64,000 nucleotides of DNA from an uncultured Clostridia bacterium (lineage in GTDB: Bacteria; Bacillota; Clostridia; TANB77; CAG-508), in the NCBI GenBank assembly GCA_904381285.1, contig CAJFII010000008.1, positions 1 through 64,000 of the forward strand, given 5' to 3'. The translations under genes were made by a program, and so were the position numbers. Below the pieces are notes generated by a model that worked only from the letters and a program-made list of their open reading frames with translations, made no database searches and was not told the DNA's origin. This document shows, one piece after another, positions 54,655-64,000 of the stretch (its first letter is position 1; the number at the start of each line of letters is the position of its first letter).

Positions 54655-56571
54655 ATGATACAAGAAGTAAAAACAGAAGAAAATAATATTGTAGAAAAAA
54701 CAAAAAGAGGTACTAAAAACAAAAACACAAAAAGAAATTATGTACAAAAATCTAATAATGCCAATAAGGATAAAGTAAAGACAGAAAAAACAAAGAATCA
54801 AAGCAGTAAAAATAATGACAGAACATCTAACGAATTAAATAAAAAGAATACAAGAACAAGAAAGCAACAAGTAAGAAAGGAAAACACAAAACAAGATACT
54901 GAATTTCGTTTTAAGAAAAGTCCATTAAAAATAATACCATTAGGAGGACTATTAGAAGTTGGTAAAAATATAACAGTATTTGAATATGAAAATGAAATAA
55001 TAGTAGTTGATTGCGGTTTAGCATTCCCAGAAGATGATATGTTAGGAGTAGACCTTGTAATTCCTGATATAACATATTTAGAAAAAAATAAAGACAAAAT
55101 AAAGGGGCTAGTAATTACACATGGACATGAGGACCATATTGGTTCTATACCATATTTATTAAAACAAATAAATATTCCTATTTACGCAACAAGATTAACA
55201 ATAGGTTTAATTAGTAATAAATTAGAAGAACATGGATTACTAAGAAGTACAAAATTAAATATTGTAAAACAAGGTGAAACAATAAACTTTGGAAAAATGC
55301 AAGTAGAATTTATTAGAAGTTGCCATAGTATACCAGATGCTGTAGCTCTTGCTATTCATACACCTGTGGGAACAGTTGTACACACTGGAGACTTTAAAAT
55401 AGATTATACACCAATAGATGACGAGAGAATGGATTTTGGTAGGATTGCAGAACTTGGAAATGAAGGTGTCCTTGCACTTATGTCAGATAGTACAAATGCA
55501 GAGAGAAAAGGATATACTATGTCAGAAAGTACAGTAGGAGAAGTATTTGAAAAATTATTTTTACATTGTACAAAAAGAATAGTAGTAGCAACATTTGCAT
55601 CAAATGTTCATAGAGTTCAACAAATTGTAAATTCTAGTGTGAAATACGGTAGAAAAATAGCTGTATGTGGTAGAAGTATGATTAATATGATACAAACAGC
55701 AATTGAACTAGGATATATTCAAGTACCAGATAATGTATTTATTGATATAGATATGATAAATAATTATCCAGATGAAAATTTAGTAATTATTACAACTGGT
55801 TCTCAAGGTGAAACAATGTCAGCACTTACAAGAATGGCTGCAGGAGAACATAGAAAAGTTACAATAACACCAAATGATTTAGTAATAATTTCAGCAAATC
55901 CTATACCTGGAAATGAAAAATTTGTATCAAAAGTAATAGATGATTTAATGAAAATTGGTGCAGAAGTTGTATATAGTGCATTAGAGGATGTTCACGTATC
56001 AGGACATGCATGCCAAGAAGAACAAAAATTAATGTTAGCATTAGTAAAACCAAAGTACTTTATACCTGTTCATGGAGAGTATAGACAATTAATTGCACAT
56101 ATGGATACAGCTAAGAAAATGGGAATAGATAGAGAAAATATATTTATTATGACAAATGGAAGAATTTTAGAATTAAATGAAAATGAAGCAAAACTTACAG
56201 GAACAGTTCCATCAGGAAAAATTTTAGTAGATGGTTTAGGTGTTGGAGATGTTGGAAATATAGTATTAAGAGATAGACAACATTTGTCACAAGATGGTCT
56301 TATAGTAATAGTATTAACTATGGACTCTTCAACAGGAGAAGTTGTATCAGGACCAGATGTTATATCTAGAGGATTTGTATATGTACGCGAATCTGAAAAT
56401 TTAATGGAAGATGTTAAAAAAGTTATTAGAGAAGAAATTGAAAAATGTGAACAAAAACACATAAAAGAATGGTCAATTATAAAATCAAATTTAAAAGATA
56501 CATTAAGAGACTATATTTATCAAAAAACAAAAAGAAACCCAATGATTTTACCAATTATAATGGAAGTATAA
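54655..56571 (+). CDS. rnj: Ribonuclease J
   Basis: A 638-aa metallo-beta-lactamase/beta-CASP nuclease with 5'-3' exo- and endonuclease activity in mRNA decay and rRNA maturation. The metal site is HGHEDH (156-161). Later marks are SCHSIPDA, HTGDFKIDYT and the beta-CASP SGHACQEEQKLM. An unusual basic, Asn/Lys/Thr-rich extension (about 1-88) precedes the core. Such tails occur in several Firmicutes and may bind RNA or partners. ATG after AAAGGAGAG. J1 versus J2 is not decided. Confidence 0.93.
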   Translation: MIQEVKTEENNIVEKTKRGTKNKNTKRNYVQKSNNANKDKVKTEKTKNQSSKNNDRTSNELNKKNTRTRKQQVRKENTKQDTEFRFKKSPLKIIPLGGLLEVGKNITVFEYENEIIVVDCGLAFPEDDMLGVDLVIPDITYLEKNKDKIKGLVITHGHEDHIGSIPYLLKQINIPIYATRLTIGLISNKLEEHGLLRSTKLNIVKQGETINFGKMQVEFIRSCHSIPDAVALAIHTPVGTVVHTGDFKIDYTPIDDERMDFGRIAELGNEGVLALMSDSTNAERKGYTMSESTVGEVFEKLFLHCTKRIVVATFASNVHRVQQIVNSSVKYGRKIAVCGRSMINMIQTAIELGYIQVPDNVFIDIDMINNYPDENLVIITTGSQGETMSALTRMAAGEHRKVTITPNDLVIISANPIPGNEKFVSKVIDDLMKIGAEVVYSALEDVHVSGHACQEEQKLMLALVKPKYFIPVHGEYRQLIAHMDTAKKMGIDRENIFIMTNGRILELNENEAKLTGTVPSGKILVDGLGVGDVGNIVLRDRQHLSQDGLIVIVLTMDSSTGEVVSGPDVISRGFVYVRESENLMEDVKKVIREEIEKCEQKHIKEWSIIKSNLKDTLRDYIYQKTKRNPMILPIIMEV

Positions 56572-56588
56572 TAAAATAAATATAAGAA

Positions 56589-56614
56589 AACAGCTCCACT
56601 ATAGTGGAGCTGTT
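56589..56614 (+). terminator. Palindromic hairpin after RNase J
   Basis: AACAGCTCCACT and its exact complement form a 26-base palindrome 17 bases after the stop codon. The T run is weak. Confidence 0.6.
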
Positions 56615-56692
56615 GAAGGTTTAAATACTTTTTAATTTCCAAATCTTCTACGTGAACGTCCCTTAGCAGAGGAATGCGTTTTTGAATAGTTT

Positions 56693-56708
56693 TCCCGCCG
56701 AAGCGGGA
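56693..56708 (-). other. TTCG-tetraloop hairpin
   Basis: On the minus strand TCCCGC-TTCG-GCGGGA is a very stable tetraloop hairpin, directly downstream of the 40-aa reading frame. The surrounding 56640-56870 is GC-richer than the genome average. Confidence 0.6.
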
Positions 56709-56714
56709 GATGGC

Positions 56715-56837
56715 TTAGTTATCATCGTCCGAGTCGGAAATGAAAAAGCCATCATACCGAAGAATTAGCTCGATTTCTTCTGGTGAATATCCTTGGTCTT
56801 CTTTTAACCAAAATATTCTTTTTTCTTCAAGACTCAA
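56715..56837 (-). CDS. Small hypothetical protein (40 aa) with strong ribosome site
   Basis: Reading on the minus strand from TTG 56837, with AAAGGAGG 9 bases upstream, gives MSLEEKRIFWLKEDQGYSPE and continues with EIELILRYDG and an Asp-rich end. I do not recognise it. The charge pattern and strong ribosome site argue that it is real. GC content and codons (TCC, GAC, GGC, TCG) differ from neighbours, suggesting transfer. It contains one in-phase CGG (56759-56757). Read as Arg the frame is sensible; shifting +1 there gives no recognisable protein, so this is a possible exception to the CGG pattern. Confidence 0.5.
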   Translation of the reverse strand: MSLEEKRIFWLKEDQGYSPEEIELILRYDGFFISDSDDDN

Positions 56838-57017
56838 TTCTTGTTGCCTCCTTTCAAAAGAGGTGGTGATAGAATAAACTTCATTCTATCTGTGATTATT
56901 AAACTACAATAACTATTATATAATGTTTTATTAAAAATAATAAGTAATTTTATAATATTTTTTATTTTAATTATTACTAAATTACTTTTTCAATAATATA
57001 GACAGATGGCATAAATA

Positions 57018-57046
57018 TTGACATTGATATAAAAAATATATATAAT
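57018..57046 (+). promoter_or_regulatory. gltX promoter
   Basis: TTGACA (57018-57023), 17-bp spacer, TATAAT (57041-57046). I see no T-box leader. Confidence 0.8.
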
Positions 57047-57098
57047 ATTCAACAGCAAAGATAATTTATGAATTTCATAAAATAAGGGAGAGATATAA

Positions 57099-58757
57099 AT
57101 GGATTATAAAGATTTAGCAGATATAATATTTCCAGATGTTAAAGATTTTTCATATTATGAAGAAAAATATCCAAAAAGAAACTTAAAAGAAGGAGCGATT
57201 GTAACAAGATATGCACCAAGTCCTACAGGCTTTATGCATATAGGTGGACTATATCAATGTGTTGTAGCAAAAAAAATGGCAAGACAAACAGATGGAGTGT
57301 TTTTCTTGAGAATAGAGGATACAGACCAAAAAAGAGAAATTGAAAATGGCGTTAATGACATAATAAATGCATTAAAAGAATTTGATATGTTACCAGATGA
57401 AGGAATGACAGATGAAGAAAATTATATTGGAGATTATGGACCATATAAACAATCACAAAGAAAAGAAATTTATCAAAGCTATGCAAAATATTTAATTGAA
57501 AAAGGACTTGCATATCCATGTTTTTGTAAATCAGAAGAATTAGAAGAAATGAGACAAAAACAAGAAGTAGCTAAATTAAGAACAGGATATTATGGTGTAT
57601 GGGCAAAATGTAGATTAATTCCTGTAAATGAAGCAATAGAAAAGATAAAAAATGGAGAAGAATATATAATAAGATTTAAATCACCAGGTAATCCTGAAAA
57701 GAAAATAAAACATCATGACCAAATAAAAGGAAATGTGGATTTTCCAGAAAATGATCAAGATATTGTAATTATAAAATCTGATGGGTTACCAACTTACCAT
57801 TTTGCACATGCAGTAGATGACCATTTAATGGGAACTACTTGTGTAATTCGTGGAGATGAGTGGTTATCTTCAGTACCTCTTCACTTGCAATTATTTCAAG
57901 CTTTAGGATTTAAAGCTCCAAAATATGCACATATTGCTCCAATTATGAAGGAAGAAAATGGAGCAAAAAGAAAATTAAGCAAAAGAAAAGATCCAGAAGC
58001 AGCTGTAAGCTATTATGGAGAACTAGGAATTCCATCAGAAGCGGTAGATGAATATTTATTAAATATAGCAAATTCTAATTTTGAACAATGGAGAAGACAA
58101 AATCCTGATGCAAAATTAGAGGAATTCAATTTACAATTAAATAAAATGAGTGTAAGTGGAGCATTGTTTGATATAGTAAAATTATTAGATATATCAAAAA
58201 GAGTAATATCAAAGTATACTAAGGAGCAAGTATATGATAAAGTAATAATTTGGGCAGAAAAATATGATACTGAATTGAAACAATTATTAGAAGAGAATAA
58301 AGACTATGCCTTAAAAGTATTTGGAATAGAAAGAGGAAATATAAAACCAAGAAGAGATATTGCTAAATGGTCAGATGTAAAAGAAAATATAATATATATG
58401 TATGATGAAGAATTTTATAAAAATACTCCTAAATATGAATTTCAAAAAATATCAGAAAAGGAAGAAATTAAAAATATCATAAATACATATATTAACAAAT
58501 ACTATAATCCATCTGACGATAAAGAAACATGGTTTTCAAAAATAAAAGATTTATCTGAAGACTTTGGATATGCAAGAGAAACTAAAGAGTATAAACAAAA
58601 TCCAGACCAATATAAAGGACATGTAGGAGATGTAAGTACAGTAATTAGAATTTGCTTAACAGCAAGAAGTAATACGCCAGATATGTATGAAATAATGAAT
58701 GTACTTGGAGAAGAATCTGTAAAAAGAAGATTGCAATATGCAATAGAAAATATATAA
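57099..58757 (+). CDS. gltX: Glutamyl-tRNA synthetase
   Basis: A 552-aa class I synthetase. The HIGH motif appears as APSPTGFMHIGG (about 39-50) and KMSKS as KRKLSKRKDP (about 287-296). At 552 aa it is longer than the bacterial norm of about 485, with an extra N-terminal 30 residues and a longer anticodon-binding half, a form seen in some Clostridia. The aminoacyl specificity (Glu versus Gln-type) is assigned by similarity. ATG after GGGAGAG. Followed closely by the DUF951 gene. Confidence 0.9.
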   Translation: MDYKDLADIIFPDVKDFSYYEEKYPKRNLKEGAIVTRYAPSPTGFMHIGGLYQCVVAKKMARQTDGVFFLRIEDTDQKREIENGVNDIINALKEFDMLPDEGMTDEENYIGDYGPYKQSQRKEIYQSYAKYLIEKGLAYPCFCKSEELEEMRQKQEVAKLRTGYYGVWAKCRLIPVNEAIEKIKNGEEYIIRFKSPGNPEKKIKHHDQIKGNVDFPENDQDIVIIKSDGLPTYHFAHAVDDHLMGTTCVIRGDEWLSSVPLHLQLFQALGFKAPKYAHIAPIMKEENGAKRKLSKRKDPEAAVSYYGELGIPSEAVDEYLLNIANSNFEQWRRQNPDAKLEEFNLQLNKMSVSGALFDIVKLLDISKRVISKYTKEQVYDKVIIWAEKYDTELKQLLEENKDYALKVFGIERGNIKPRRDIAKWSDVKENIIYMYDEEFYKNTPKYEFQKISEKEEIKNIINTYINKYYNPSDDKETWFSKIKDLSEDFGYARETKEYKQNPDQYKGHVGDVSTVIRICLTARSNTPDMYEIMNVLGEESVKRRLQYAIENI

Positions 58758-58769
58758 GGATAGAGAAAT

Positions 58770-58979
58770 ATGGAATATAATGTTGGAGATATAGTAAGAA
58801 CTAAAAAAGTTCATCCATGTGGAAGCAAATTATGGGAAATTACAAGAGTAGGTGTAGATTTTAAACTAAAGTGTTTAGGATGTGGACATGTAATAATGGT
58901 TGAAAGGCCAAAAGCATTAAAAATGATTACAAAAAATGTTAGTAGGGATGAAAATGCCAGTGGGGACGGAGATATTTGA
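58770..58979 (+). CDS. DUF951-family protein
   Basis: A 69-aa protein, YNVGDIVRTKKVHPCGSKLW then CLGCGHVIMVERPKALK, the zinc-ribbon-like DUF951 found in Firmicutes; function unknown. The family normally ends soon after the KALKMI segment. Here the last 8-10 residues (ENASGDGDI) are encoded by a repeat shared with 25349-25374, so the repeat has supplied a new C-terminus and stop codon. Twelve bases after gltX, so probably cotranscribed. Confidence 0.85.
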   Translation: MEYNVGDIVRTKKVHPCGSKLWEITRVGVDFKLKCLGCGHVIMVERPKALKMITKNVSRDENASGDGDI

Positions 58980-58983
58980 CAAC
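58958..58983 (+). repeat. GGGGACGGAG repeat, copy 2
   Basis: CAGTGGGGACGGAGATA then TTTGACAAC. It matches copy 1 (25349-25374, opposite strand) at all but two positions and overlaps the end of the DUF951 gene. Confidence 0.6.
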
Positions 58984-58997
58984 TTTAAAAAATATGT

Positions 58998-59036
58998 AAT
59001 GTGGTGTAAAATAAAAAACACACCACATTATTTTTA
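58998..59036 (+). terminator. Terminator after gltX-DUF951
   Basis: AATGTGGTGT (58998-59007) pairs with ACACCACATT (59020-59029), followed by ATTTTTAT. Confidence 0.8.
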
Positions 59037-59106
59037 TACTATCTATTGTATAAAATATAAAATTAAGTATATAATCTATTTATAAATTATATAAAGGAGT
59101 GATAGT

Positions 59107-60183
59107 ATGAATGAAAAAGTAAAAGTAGTACAATATGGTACTGGTAAAATGTCTGTTTATACGATGCGTTATGTAGAAGAAAAAGGTGGACAAATAGTTG
59201 GAGCAATAGATATTAATCCATCTGTTATAGGAAAAGATATTGGAGAAATCATGGGTGGACAAAATAGAGGAGTTAAGGTTACAGCTTTGGAAGATGCAGA
59301 AAAAATGCTAAAAGAAGTAAAACCAGATATTTGTGTTGTTGAAACTATGAGTTTATTTAAAGATGTAAAAGATGCATTAATGTTATGTGCTAGTTTAGGT
59401 ATTAATGCAATTACTACGTGTGAAGAAGCATTTTTCCCAATGAATTCATATCCAGAAGCAACAAAGCAAATAGATGAACTTGCTAAAAAGAATAATTGCA
59501 CAATAACAGGAAGTGGTTATCAAGATATATATTGGGGACAACTTATAACATCAATTGCAGGATCTACACAAACAATTAAAAAAATTAAAGGAAGTTCAAG
59601 CTACAATGTAGAAGATTATGGAATAGCATTAGCAAAAGCTCATGGAGCAGGTTTAGATTTAAAAGAATTCGAAGAACAAGTTGCTTCAGCAGATAATATA
59701 TCAGAACAAGAAAGACAAGAACTAATAAACAAAGGTGAATTTTTACCTTCATACATGTGGAATGTAAATGGATGGCTATGTGAAAAATTAGGATTAACAG
59801 TAGAAAGCCAATCACAAAAATGCGTACCACAAACATATAAAGAAGATTTATATTCATCAACACTTGATATGACAGTAAAAGCAGGAGATGCAACAGGAAT
59901 GAGTGCAGTAGTAACGACTAAAACTAAAGAAGGAATTATACTTGAAACAGAATGTATAGGAAAAGTATACTCTAAAGAAGACTATGATAAAAATGAATGG
60001 ACAATAGAAGGAGAACCAAATACAACAATAGTAGTTTCAAGACCACAAACAGTGGAATTAACATGTGCAACAGTTGTGAACAGAATACCAGATGTAATAA
60101 ATGCAAAACCAGGATATATGCCAACAGAGCAAATTGGTGAATTAAATTACAAAGTAAAACCATTAAATGAATATATAAATTAA
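59107..60183 (+). CDS. 2,4-diaminopentanoate dehydrogenase-like oxidoreductase
   Basis: A 358-aa NAD(P)-binding protein. The Rossmann start is VVQYGTGKMSVYTMRYV (about 7-23), followed by GAIDINPSVIGKDIGE as in dihydrodipicolinate-reductase-like dehydrogenases. A C-terminal domain of the diaminopentanoate dehydrogenase type follows. The named enzyme oxidises 2,4-diaminopentanoate in anaerobic ornithine fermentation. The other genes of that pathway are not in this window, so the true substrate is uncertain. Monocistronic; ATG after AAAGGAG. Confidence 0.7.
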   Translation: MNEKVKVVQYGTGKMSVYTMRYVEEKGGQIVGAIDINPSVIGKDIGEIMGGQNRGVKVTALEDAEKMLKEVKPDICVVETMSLFKDVKDALMLCASLGINAITTCEEAFFPMNSYPEATKQIDELAKKNNCTITGSGYQDIYWGQLITSIAGSTQTIKKIKGSSSYNVEDYGIALAKAHGAGLDLKEFEEQVASADNISEQERQELINKGEFLPSYMWNVNGWLCEKLGLTVESQSQKCVPQTYKEDLYSSTLDMTVKAGDATGMSAVVTTKTKEGIILETECIGKVYSKEDYDKNEWTIEGEPNTTIVVSRPQTVELTCATVVNRIPDVINAKPGYMPTEQIGELNYKVKPLNEYIN

Positions 60184-60188
60184 AGAAT

Positions 60189-60220
60189 AGGACGGTTATG
60201 AACTAAATAATAACCGTCCT
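60189..60220 (+). terminator. Hairpin after the dehydrogenase gene
   Basis: AGGACGGTTAT (60189-60199) and ATAACCGTCCT (60210-60220) form a perfect 11-bp stem. No T run follows, and the promoter of the next gene begins at once. Confidence 0.65.
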
Positions 60221-60221
60221 A

Positions 60222-60251
60222 TTGACATCAAAAGAATAAAAATAGTAAAAT
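60222..60251 (+). promoter_or_regulatory. Promoter of the PAP2 gene
   Basis: TTGACA (60222-60227), 18-bp spacer, TAAAAT (60246-60251). Confidence 0.6.
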
Positions 60252-60280
60252 AGCATATATAAAAAACAAAAGAGGTAGAA

Positions 60281-60919
60281 ATGGAAGCAAAATTAAAGAA
60301 TCAAGTAACAGAATTTATTAGAAAAAACTTAAGATGGATAATCTTATTACTATGCATAGTTGTATTTTGGGAAATATTAGAAAATATATTTCAAAATGAA
60401 ATAGGACGATTTGATAATGCAATATATAGTGTTGTATCGCAACACATTACACCAATGACAACAACAATATTTAAAATTATAACAAACTTAGGTGGAGCTA
60501 TTGTAATTTTAGTTGTAACATTATGCATCTTGTTATTTGTAAAAGATAAAAAATATGGAATATATGTAACTATTAATCTAGTTGTAATAACTCTAATAAA
60601 TCAAATATTAAAAAATATCATTCAAAGACCAAGACCAACCGAATTTAGAATTATTGATGAGGTAGGATATAGTTTTCCATCTGGGCATTCAATGGTAAGT
60701 ATGGCTTTTTATGGTTTTCTAATTTATCTAACATATAAAAATGTACAAAACAAATATTTAAAGTGGATTTCATGTATAATATTATCTATTTTAATAATAT
60801 TAATAGGAATTAGTAGGATTTATTTAGGTGTACATTATGCAAGCGATGTTATTGGAGGCTTTTGTTTTTCTATAGGATATTTAATTATTTTTACTAAAAT
60901 TATTAAAAAAGATAGTTAG
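60281..60919 (+). CDS. PAP2-superfamily membrane phosphatase
   Basis: A 212-aa protein with about six membrane helices. The three PAP2 motifs are KNIIQRPRP, PSGHS and SRIYLGVHYASD, with the catalytic His residues present. Such enzymes remove phosphate from undecaprenyl diphosphate, phosphatidylglycerophosphate or similar lipids; the substrate is not decidable. ATG after AGAGGTAG. Confidence 0.9.
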   Translation: MEAKLKNQVTEFIRKNLRWIILLLCIVVFWEILENIFQNEIGRFDNAIYSVVSQHITPMTTTIFKIITNLGGAIVILVVTLCILLFVKDKKYGIYVTINLVVITLINQILKNIIQRPRPTEFRIIDEVGYSFPSGHSMVSMAFYGFLIYLTYKNVQNKYLKWISCIILSILIILIGISRIYLGVHYASDVIGGFCFSIGYLIIFTKIIKKDS

Positions 60920-60976
60920 AAGTAGATAATAAGTGATATAATAATGATGAAATAATATAGAAAAGGAGAGATAGAA

Positions 60977-61936
60977 ATGATAGAAAGAAGAAAAATTGTT
61001 TTAGTAGGTACGGGCTTTGTAGGAATGAGTATGGCATATTCACTTCTTAATCAAGGAGGTGTAAATGAGCTAGTTTTAATAGATATTTTGAAAGATAAAG
61101 CAGAAGGCGAGGCAATGGATTTATCTCATGGAATGCCATTTGCACCAAGTAAAATGGACATAAAGGCAGGAGACTATGATGAATGTAAAGATGCAAATAT
61201 TGTAGTAATTACAGCAGGATTAAATCAAAAACCAAATCAAACAAGATTAGAACTTGCACAAGCAAATGCAAAAATTATTAAAGATGTAACAAAACAAGTT
61301 GTTGCTTCAGGATTTAAGGGGATTTTCGTAGTTGCAAGTAATCCCGTAGATTTAATGACATATGTAGTATATAAAACATCAGGATTTCCAAGTAGCAAAG
61401 TTATAGGCTCAGGAACAGTATTAGATACAGCAAGACTTCGTTATTTAATAGGAGATTATTTAGATGTATCTAGCAAAAATGTTCATGCATATATAATGGG
61501 AGAACATGGAGACTCATCATTTGTTCCTTGGTCACATTGTTATGTTGGATGTAAGAAATTAATAGATGTAATGAAAGAAAATAAAAAACCAATAGAAGAT
61601 TTAGATAAAATATATACAGGTGTACAACAAGCAGCATATGAAATTATAAATAAGAAAAAGGCAACATACTATGGAATAGGAATTGCATTAACAAGATTAA
61701 TTAAGGCAATTTTAGGAGATGAAAACTCAATTATGCCAGTTTCTACTTATATTAATGGAGAATATGGTCATAGCGGTATGTTTATAGGAGTACCAGCAAT
61801 TATAAATAGAAAAGGTGTAAAGGAAATATTGGAACTAAAACTTGAAGATAAAGATCAAGAAAAATTTGATAATAGTTGTAAAGTATTAAATGAAATGATA
61901 GAAAATAGCATAAATCCAATTATAGAAAATGATTAA
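60977..61936 (+). CDS. ldh: L-lactate dehydrogenase
   Basis: A 319-aa NAD-dependent enzyme reducing pyruvate to lactate. The NAD loop is VGTGFVGMSMA, DLSHGMPF (about 49-56) follows, then the substrate residues in NQKPNQTRLEL and the catalytic His in GEHGDSSFVPWS. The Gln in the NQKPNQTRLEL loop suits lactate rather than malate dehydrogenase. ATG after AAAGGAGAG. Confidence 0.93.
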   Translation: MIERRKIVLVGTGFVGMSMAYSLLNQGGVNELVLIDILKDKAEGEAMDLSHGMPFAPSKMDIKAGDYDECKDANIVVITAGLNQKPNQTRLELAQANAKIIKDVTKQVVASGFKGIFVVASNPVDLMTYVVYKTSGFPSSKVIGSGTVLDTARLRYLIGDYLDVSSKNVHAYIMGEHGDSSFVPWSHCYVGCKKLIDVMKENKKPIEDLDKIYTGVQQAAYEIINKKKATYYGIGIALTRLIKAILGDENSIMPVSTYINGEYGHSGMFIGVPAIINRKGVKEILELKLEDKDQEKFDNSCKVLNEMIENSINPIIEND

Positions 61937-61987
61937 ATTGATTTATATATATTAATTCTAGTATAATATAGATATTAGCAAATATAA

Positions 61988-63130
<1,143 letters not shown>

Positions 63131-63144
63131 TAAGGGGGAAAATT

Positions 63145-64000
63145 ATGCAAGATTTTGGGAATTTTGAAAATGCTAAACAAGAAAAAAATAAAAAGATTTC
63201 AAGAATCATTATTATTTGTATAGCATTAGTATTTATTGCAATCATTGCAATAATGTGTACAATAATTTATTTACAACAAAATGCACTTAAAGTATACATA
63301 GATGGTGTTAGTGTAAATTTGCCAGCAGATACTATAATAATAGATGAATCATCAGGAAAAATATATGTAGATATTAAGGGAATTGCAAGTTATCTTGGGT
63401 ATGATTCTCATAATGGAGAATATAAACTATTTACAGAAGATACTAACAAATGTTGGGTAAACTGTGAAAATGAAACTGCTTCATTTTTCTTAAATTCTAA
63501 TAGAATATCAAAAGTAGAACCAGATGAGACAAAAGATTATGAAGATTATTTAATAACAGATCCAGTTATTAATATAAATGGTAAATTATATACCACAAGT
63601 GAAGGAATAAAAATAGGTTTTAATGTTTTATTTGATTATAATGAACAATCAAACAATATACAAATTAGGACATTACCATATTTAGTCGAAAGATATACAA
63701 CTATATTTAAAAATTATGGATATAGTGGGGTAAGTAATAATTTTAACAATCAAAAAGCTATTTTATATAATTTATTTGTAGTAAGAAAAGATAATGGACT
63801 ATATGGAGTAGTAGATGCTAACAACCAAGAAGTTATTAGTTCTAGATATGAAAGTATGGAATTTAACGAAAACTTAAAAGAATTCTTTGTATCAAATACT
63901 TCTAAAAAAGTTGGAATAGTAACACAAGAAGGAGTTACAAAGATAAATCTTTTGTATGACGATATTGATATGTTAGACAAGAGCAATGGTTTATATTTAG
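63145..64000 (+). CDS. Membrane-anchored WG-repeat-like protein, 3' end outside window
   Basis: Open frame from ATG 63145 (GGGGGAA upstream) to the window edge, at least 285 aa. One membrane helix (about 20-42, IIIICIALVFIAIIAIMCTI) precedes an extracellular part. That part starts like a copper-amine-oxidase N-terminal/stalk domain (VYIDGVSVNL, then YVDIKGIASYLGY). The end visible here (VVRKDNGLYGVVDANNQEVI) begins a WG/KWG repeat. Such proteins are surface-exposed; the function is unknown. Starts 14 bases after tgt. Confidence 0.75.
   Translation, partial: MQDFGNFENAKQEKNKKISRIIIICIALVFIAIIAIMCTIIYLQQNALKVYIDGVSVNLPADTIIIDESSGKIYVDIKGIASYLGYDSHNGEYKLFTEDTNKCWVNCENETASFFLNSNRISKVEPDETKDYEDYLITDPVININGKLYTTSEGIKIGFNVLFDYNEQSNNIQIRTLPYLVERYTTIFKNYGYSGVSNNFNNQKAILYNLFVVRKDNGLYGVVDANNQEVISSRYESMEFNENLKEFFVSNTSKKVGIVTQEGVTKINLLYDDIDMLDKSNGLYL

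Noticed and set aside
56716..56760. Using the CGG in the 40-codon minus-strand gene as support for the recoding model
   Set aside because: The +1 frame gives no recognisable protein and the 0-frame reads sensibly, so it is reported as neutral or contrary evidence.
57047..57098. T-box riboswitch before gltX
   Set aside because: The leader between promoter and start is only about 45 bases and has no T-box core or terminator.

Overview
The window is about 30% GC and comes from a low-GC Gram-positive bacterium. It is most likely an uncultivated, gut-type Clostridia: it has a meso-diaminopimelate-type MurE, spore genes (spoVAC/AD/AE, a SpoVD-like PBP, a BofC-like protein), ClpE, RNase J, and a Firmicute-type type IV pilus operon with pilins starting KGITL. 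TAA, TAG and TGA all act as stops. I saw no tRNA, rRNA, CRISPR array or transposase.

Main observation: in-phase CGG codons are almost absent, and five conserved genes each contain exactly one: mraY (8327), ftsW (9900), trmFO (17897), pgsA (minus strand, 32341) and spoVAD (minus strand, 41028). In all five the conserved protein continues only if the C is skipped and the following GGA/GGT is read as glycine, a +1 shift. The inserted C always sits exactly on a codon boundary before a conserved or expected Gly codon. By hand scan I found no CGG used as an ordinary Arg codon in any recognisable gene. The one other in-phase CGG lies in an unrecognised, GC-richer 40-codon ORF. This looks like recurrent recoding: CGG acting as a hungry or unassigned +1 shift codon. 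It does not look like scattered sequencing error. tuf also carries a lesion, but of a different kind (a 28-nt loss).

Second observation: two paralogous surface proteins (2-1642 and 36386-37441) end in C-type-lectin-like domains. Each contains a sharply bounded patch of about 165 bp, near 50% GC, strongly depleted of A on the coding strand and ending in an identical 21-nt tract. That is the signature of variable regions of a diversity-generating retroelement (DGR) acting in trans. No reverse transcriptase or template repeat is in the window. The second protein has a prepilin-like N-terminus, so it looks like a hypervariable pilin.

Layout: 1-1700, end of the first variable surface protein. 1740-11080, division and cell-wall cluster mraZ-rsmH-ftsL-PBP-murE-mraY-ftsW-murG (murD and murF are not here). 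11150-18164, topA, an SNF2 helicase and trmFO. 18240-20642, two coiled-coil genes without assigned function. 20630-25350, str operon rpsL-rpsG-fusA and a damaged tuf. 25497-31680, a pilin-like coiled-coil protein, an SH3/NlpC-P60 hydrolase, comEC and a BofC-like gene. 31813-34875 (minus), clpE and pgsA. 35085-38820, a glucosaminidase-like protein, a palindromic element, the variable pilin and a PD-(D/E)XK protein. 38885-40200, infC-rpmI-rplT behind an L20-type leader. 40273-42421 (minus), dodecin-spoVAC-spoVAD-spoVAE. 42561-53220, rsmB and a type IV pilus operon (pilM/N fusion, pilO, pilins, pilD, pilB, pilT, pilC). 53314-64000, a ROK kinase, RNase J, gltX, a DUF951 protein, a diaminopentanoate dehydrogenase-like enzyme, a PAP2 phosphatase, ldh, tgt and a cut-off membrane protein.
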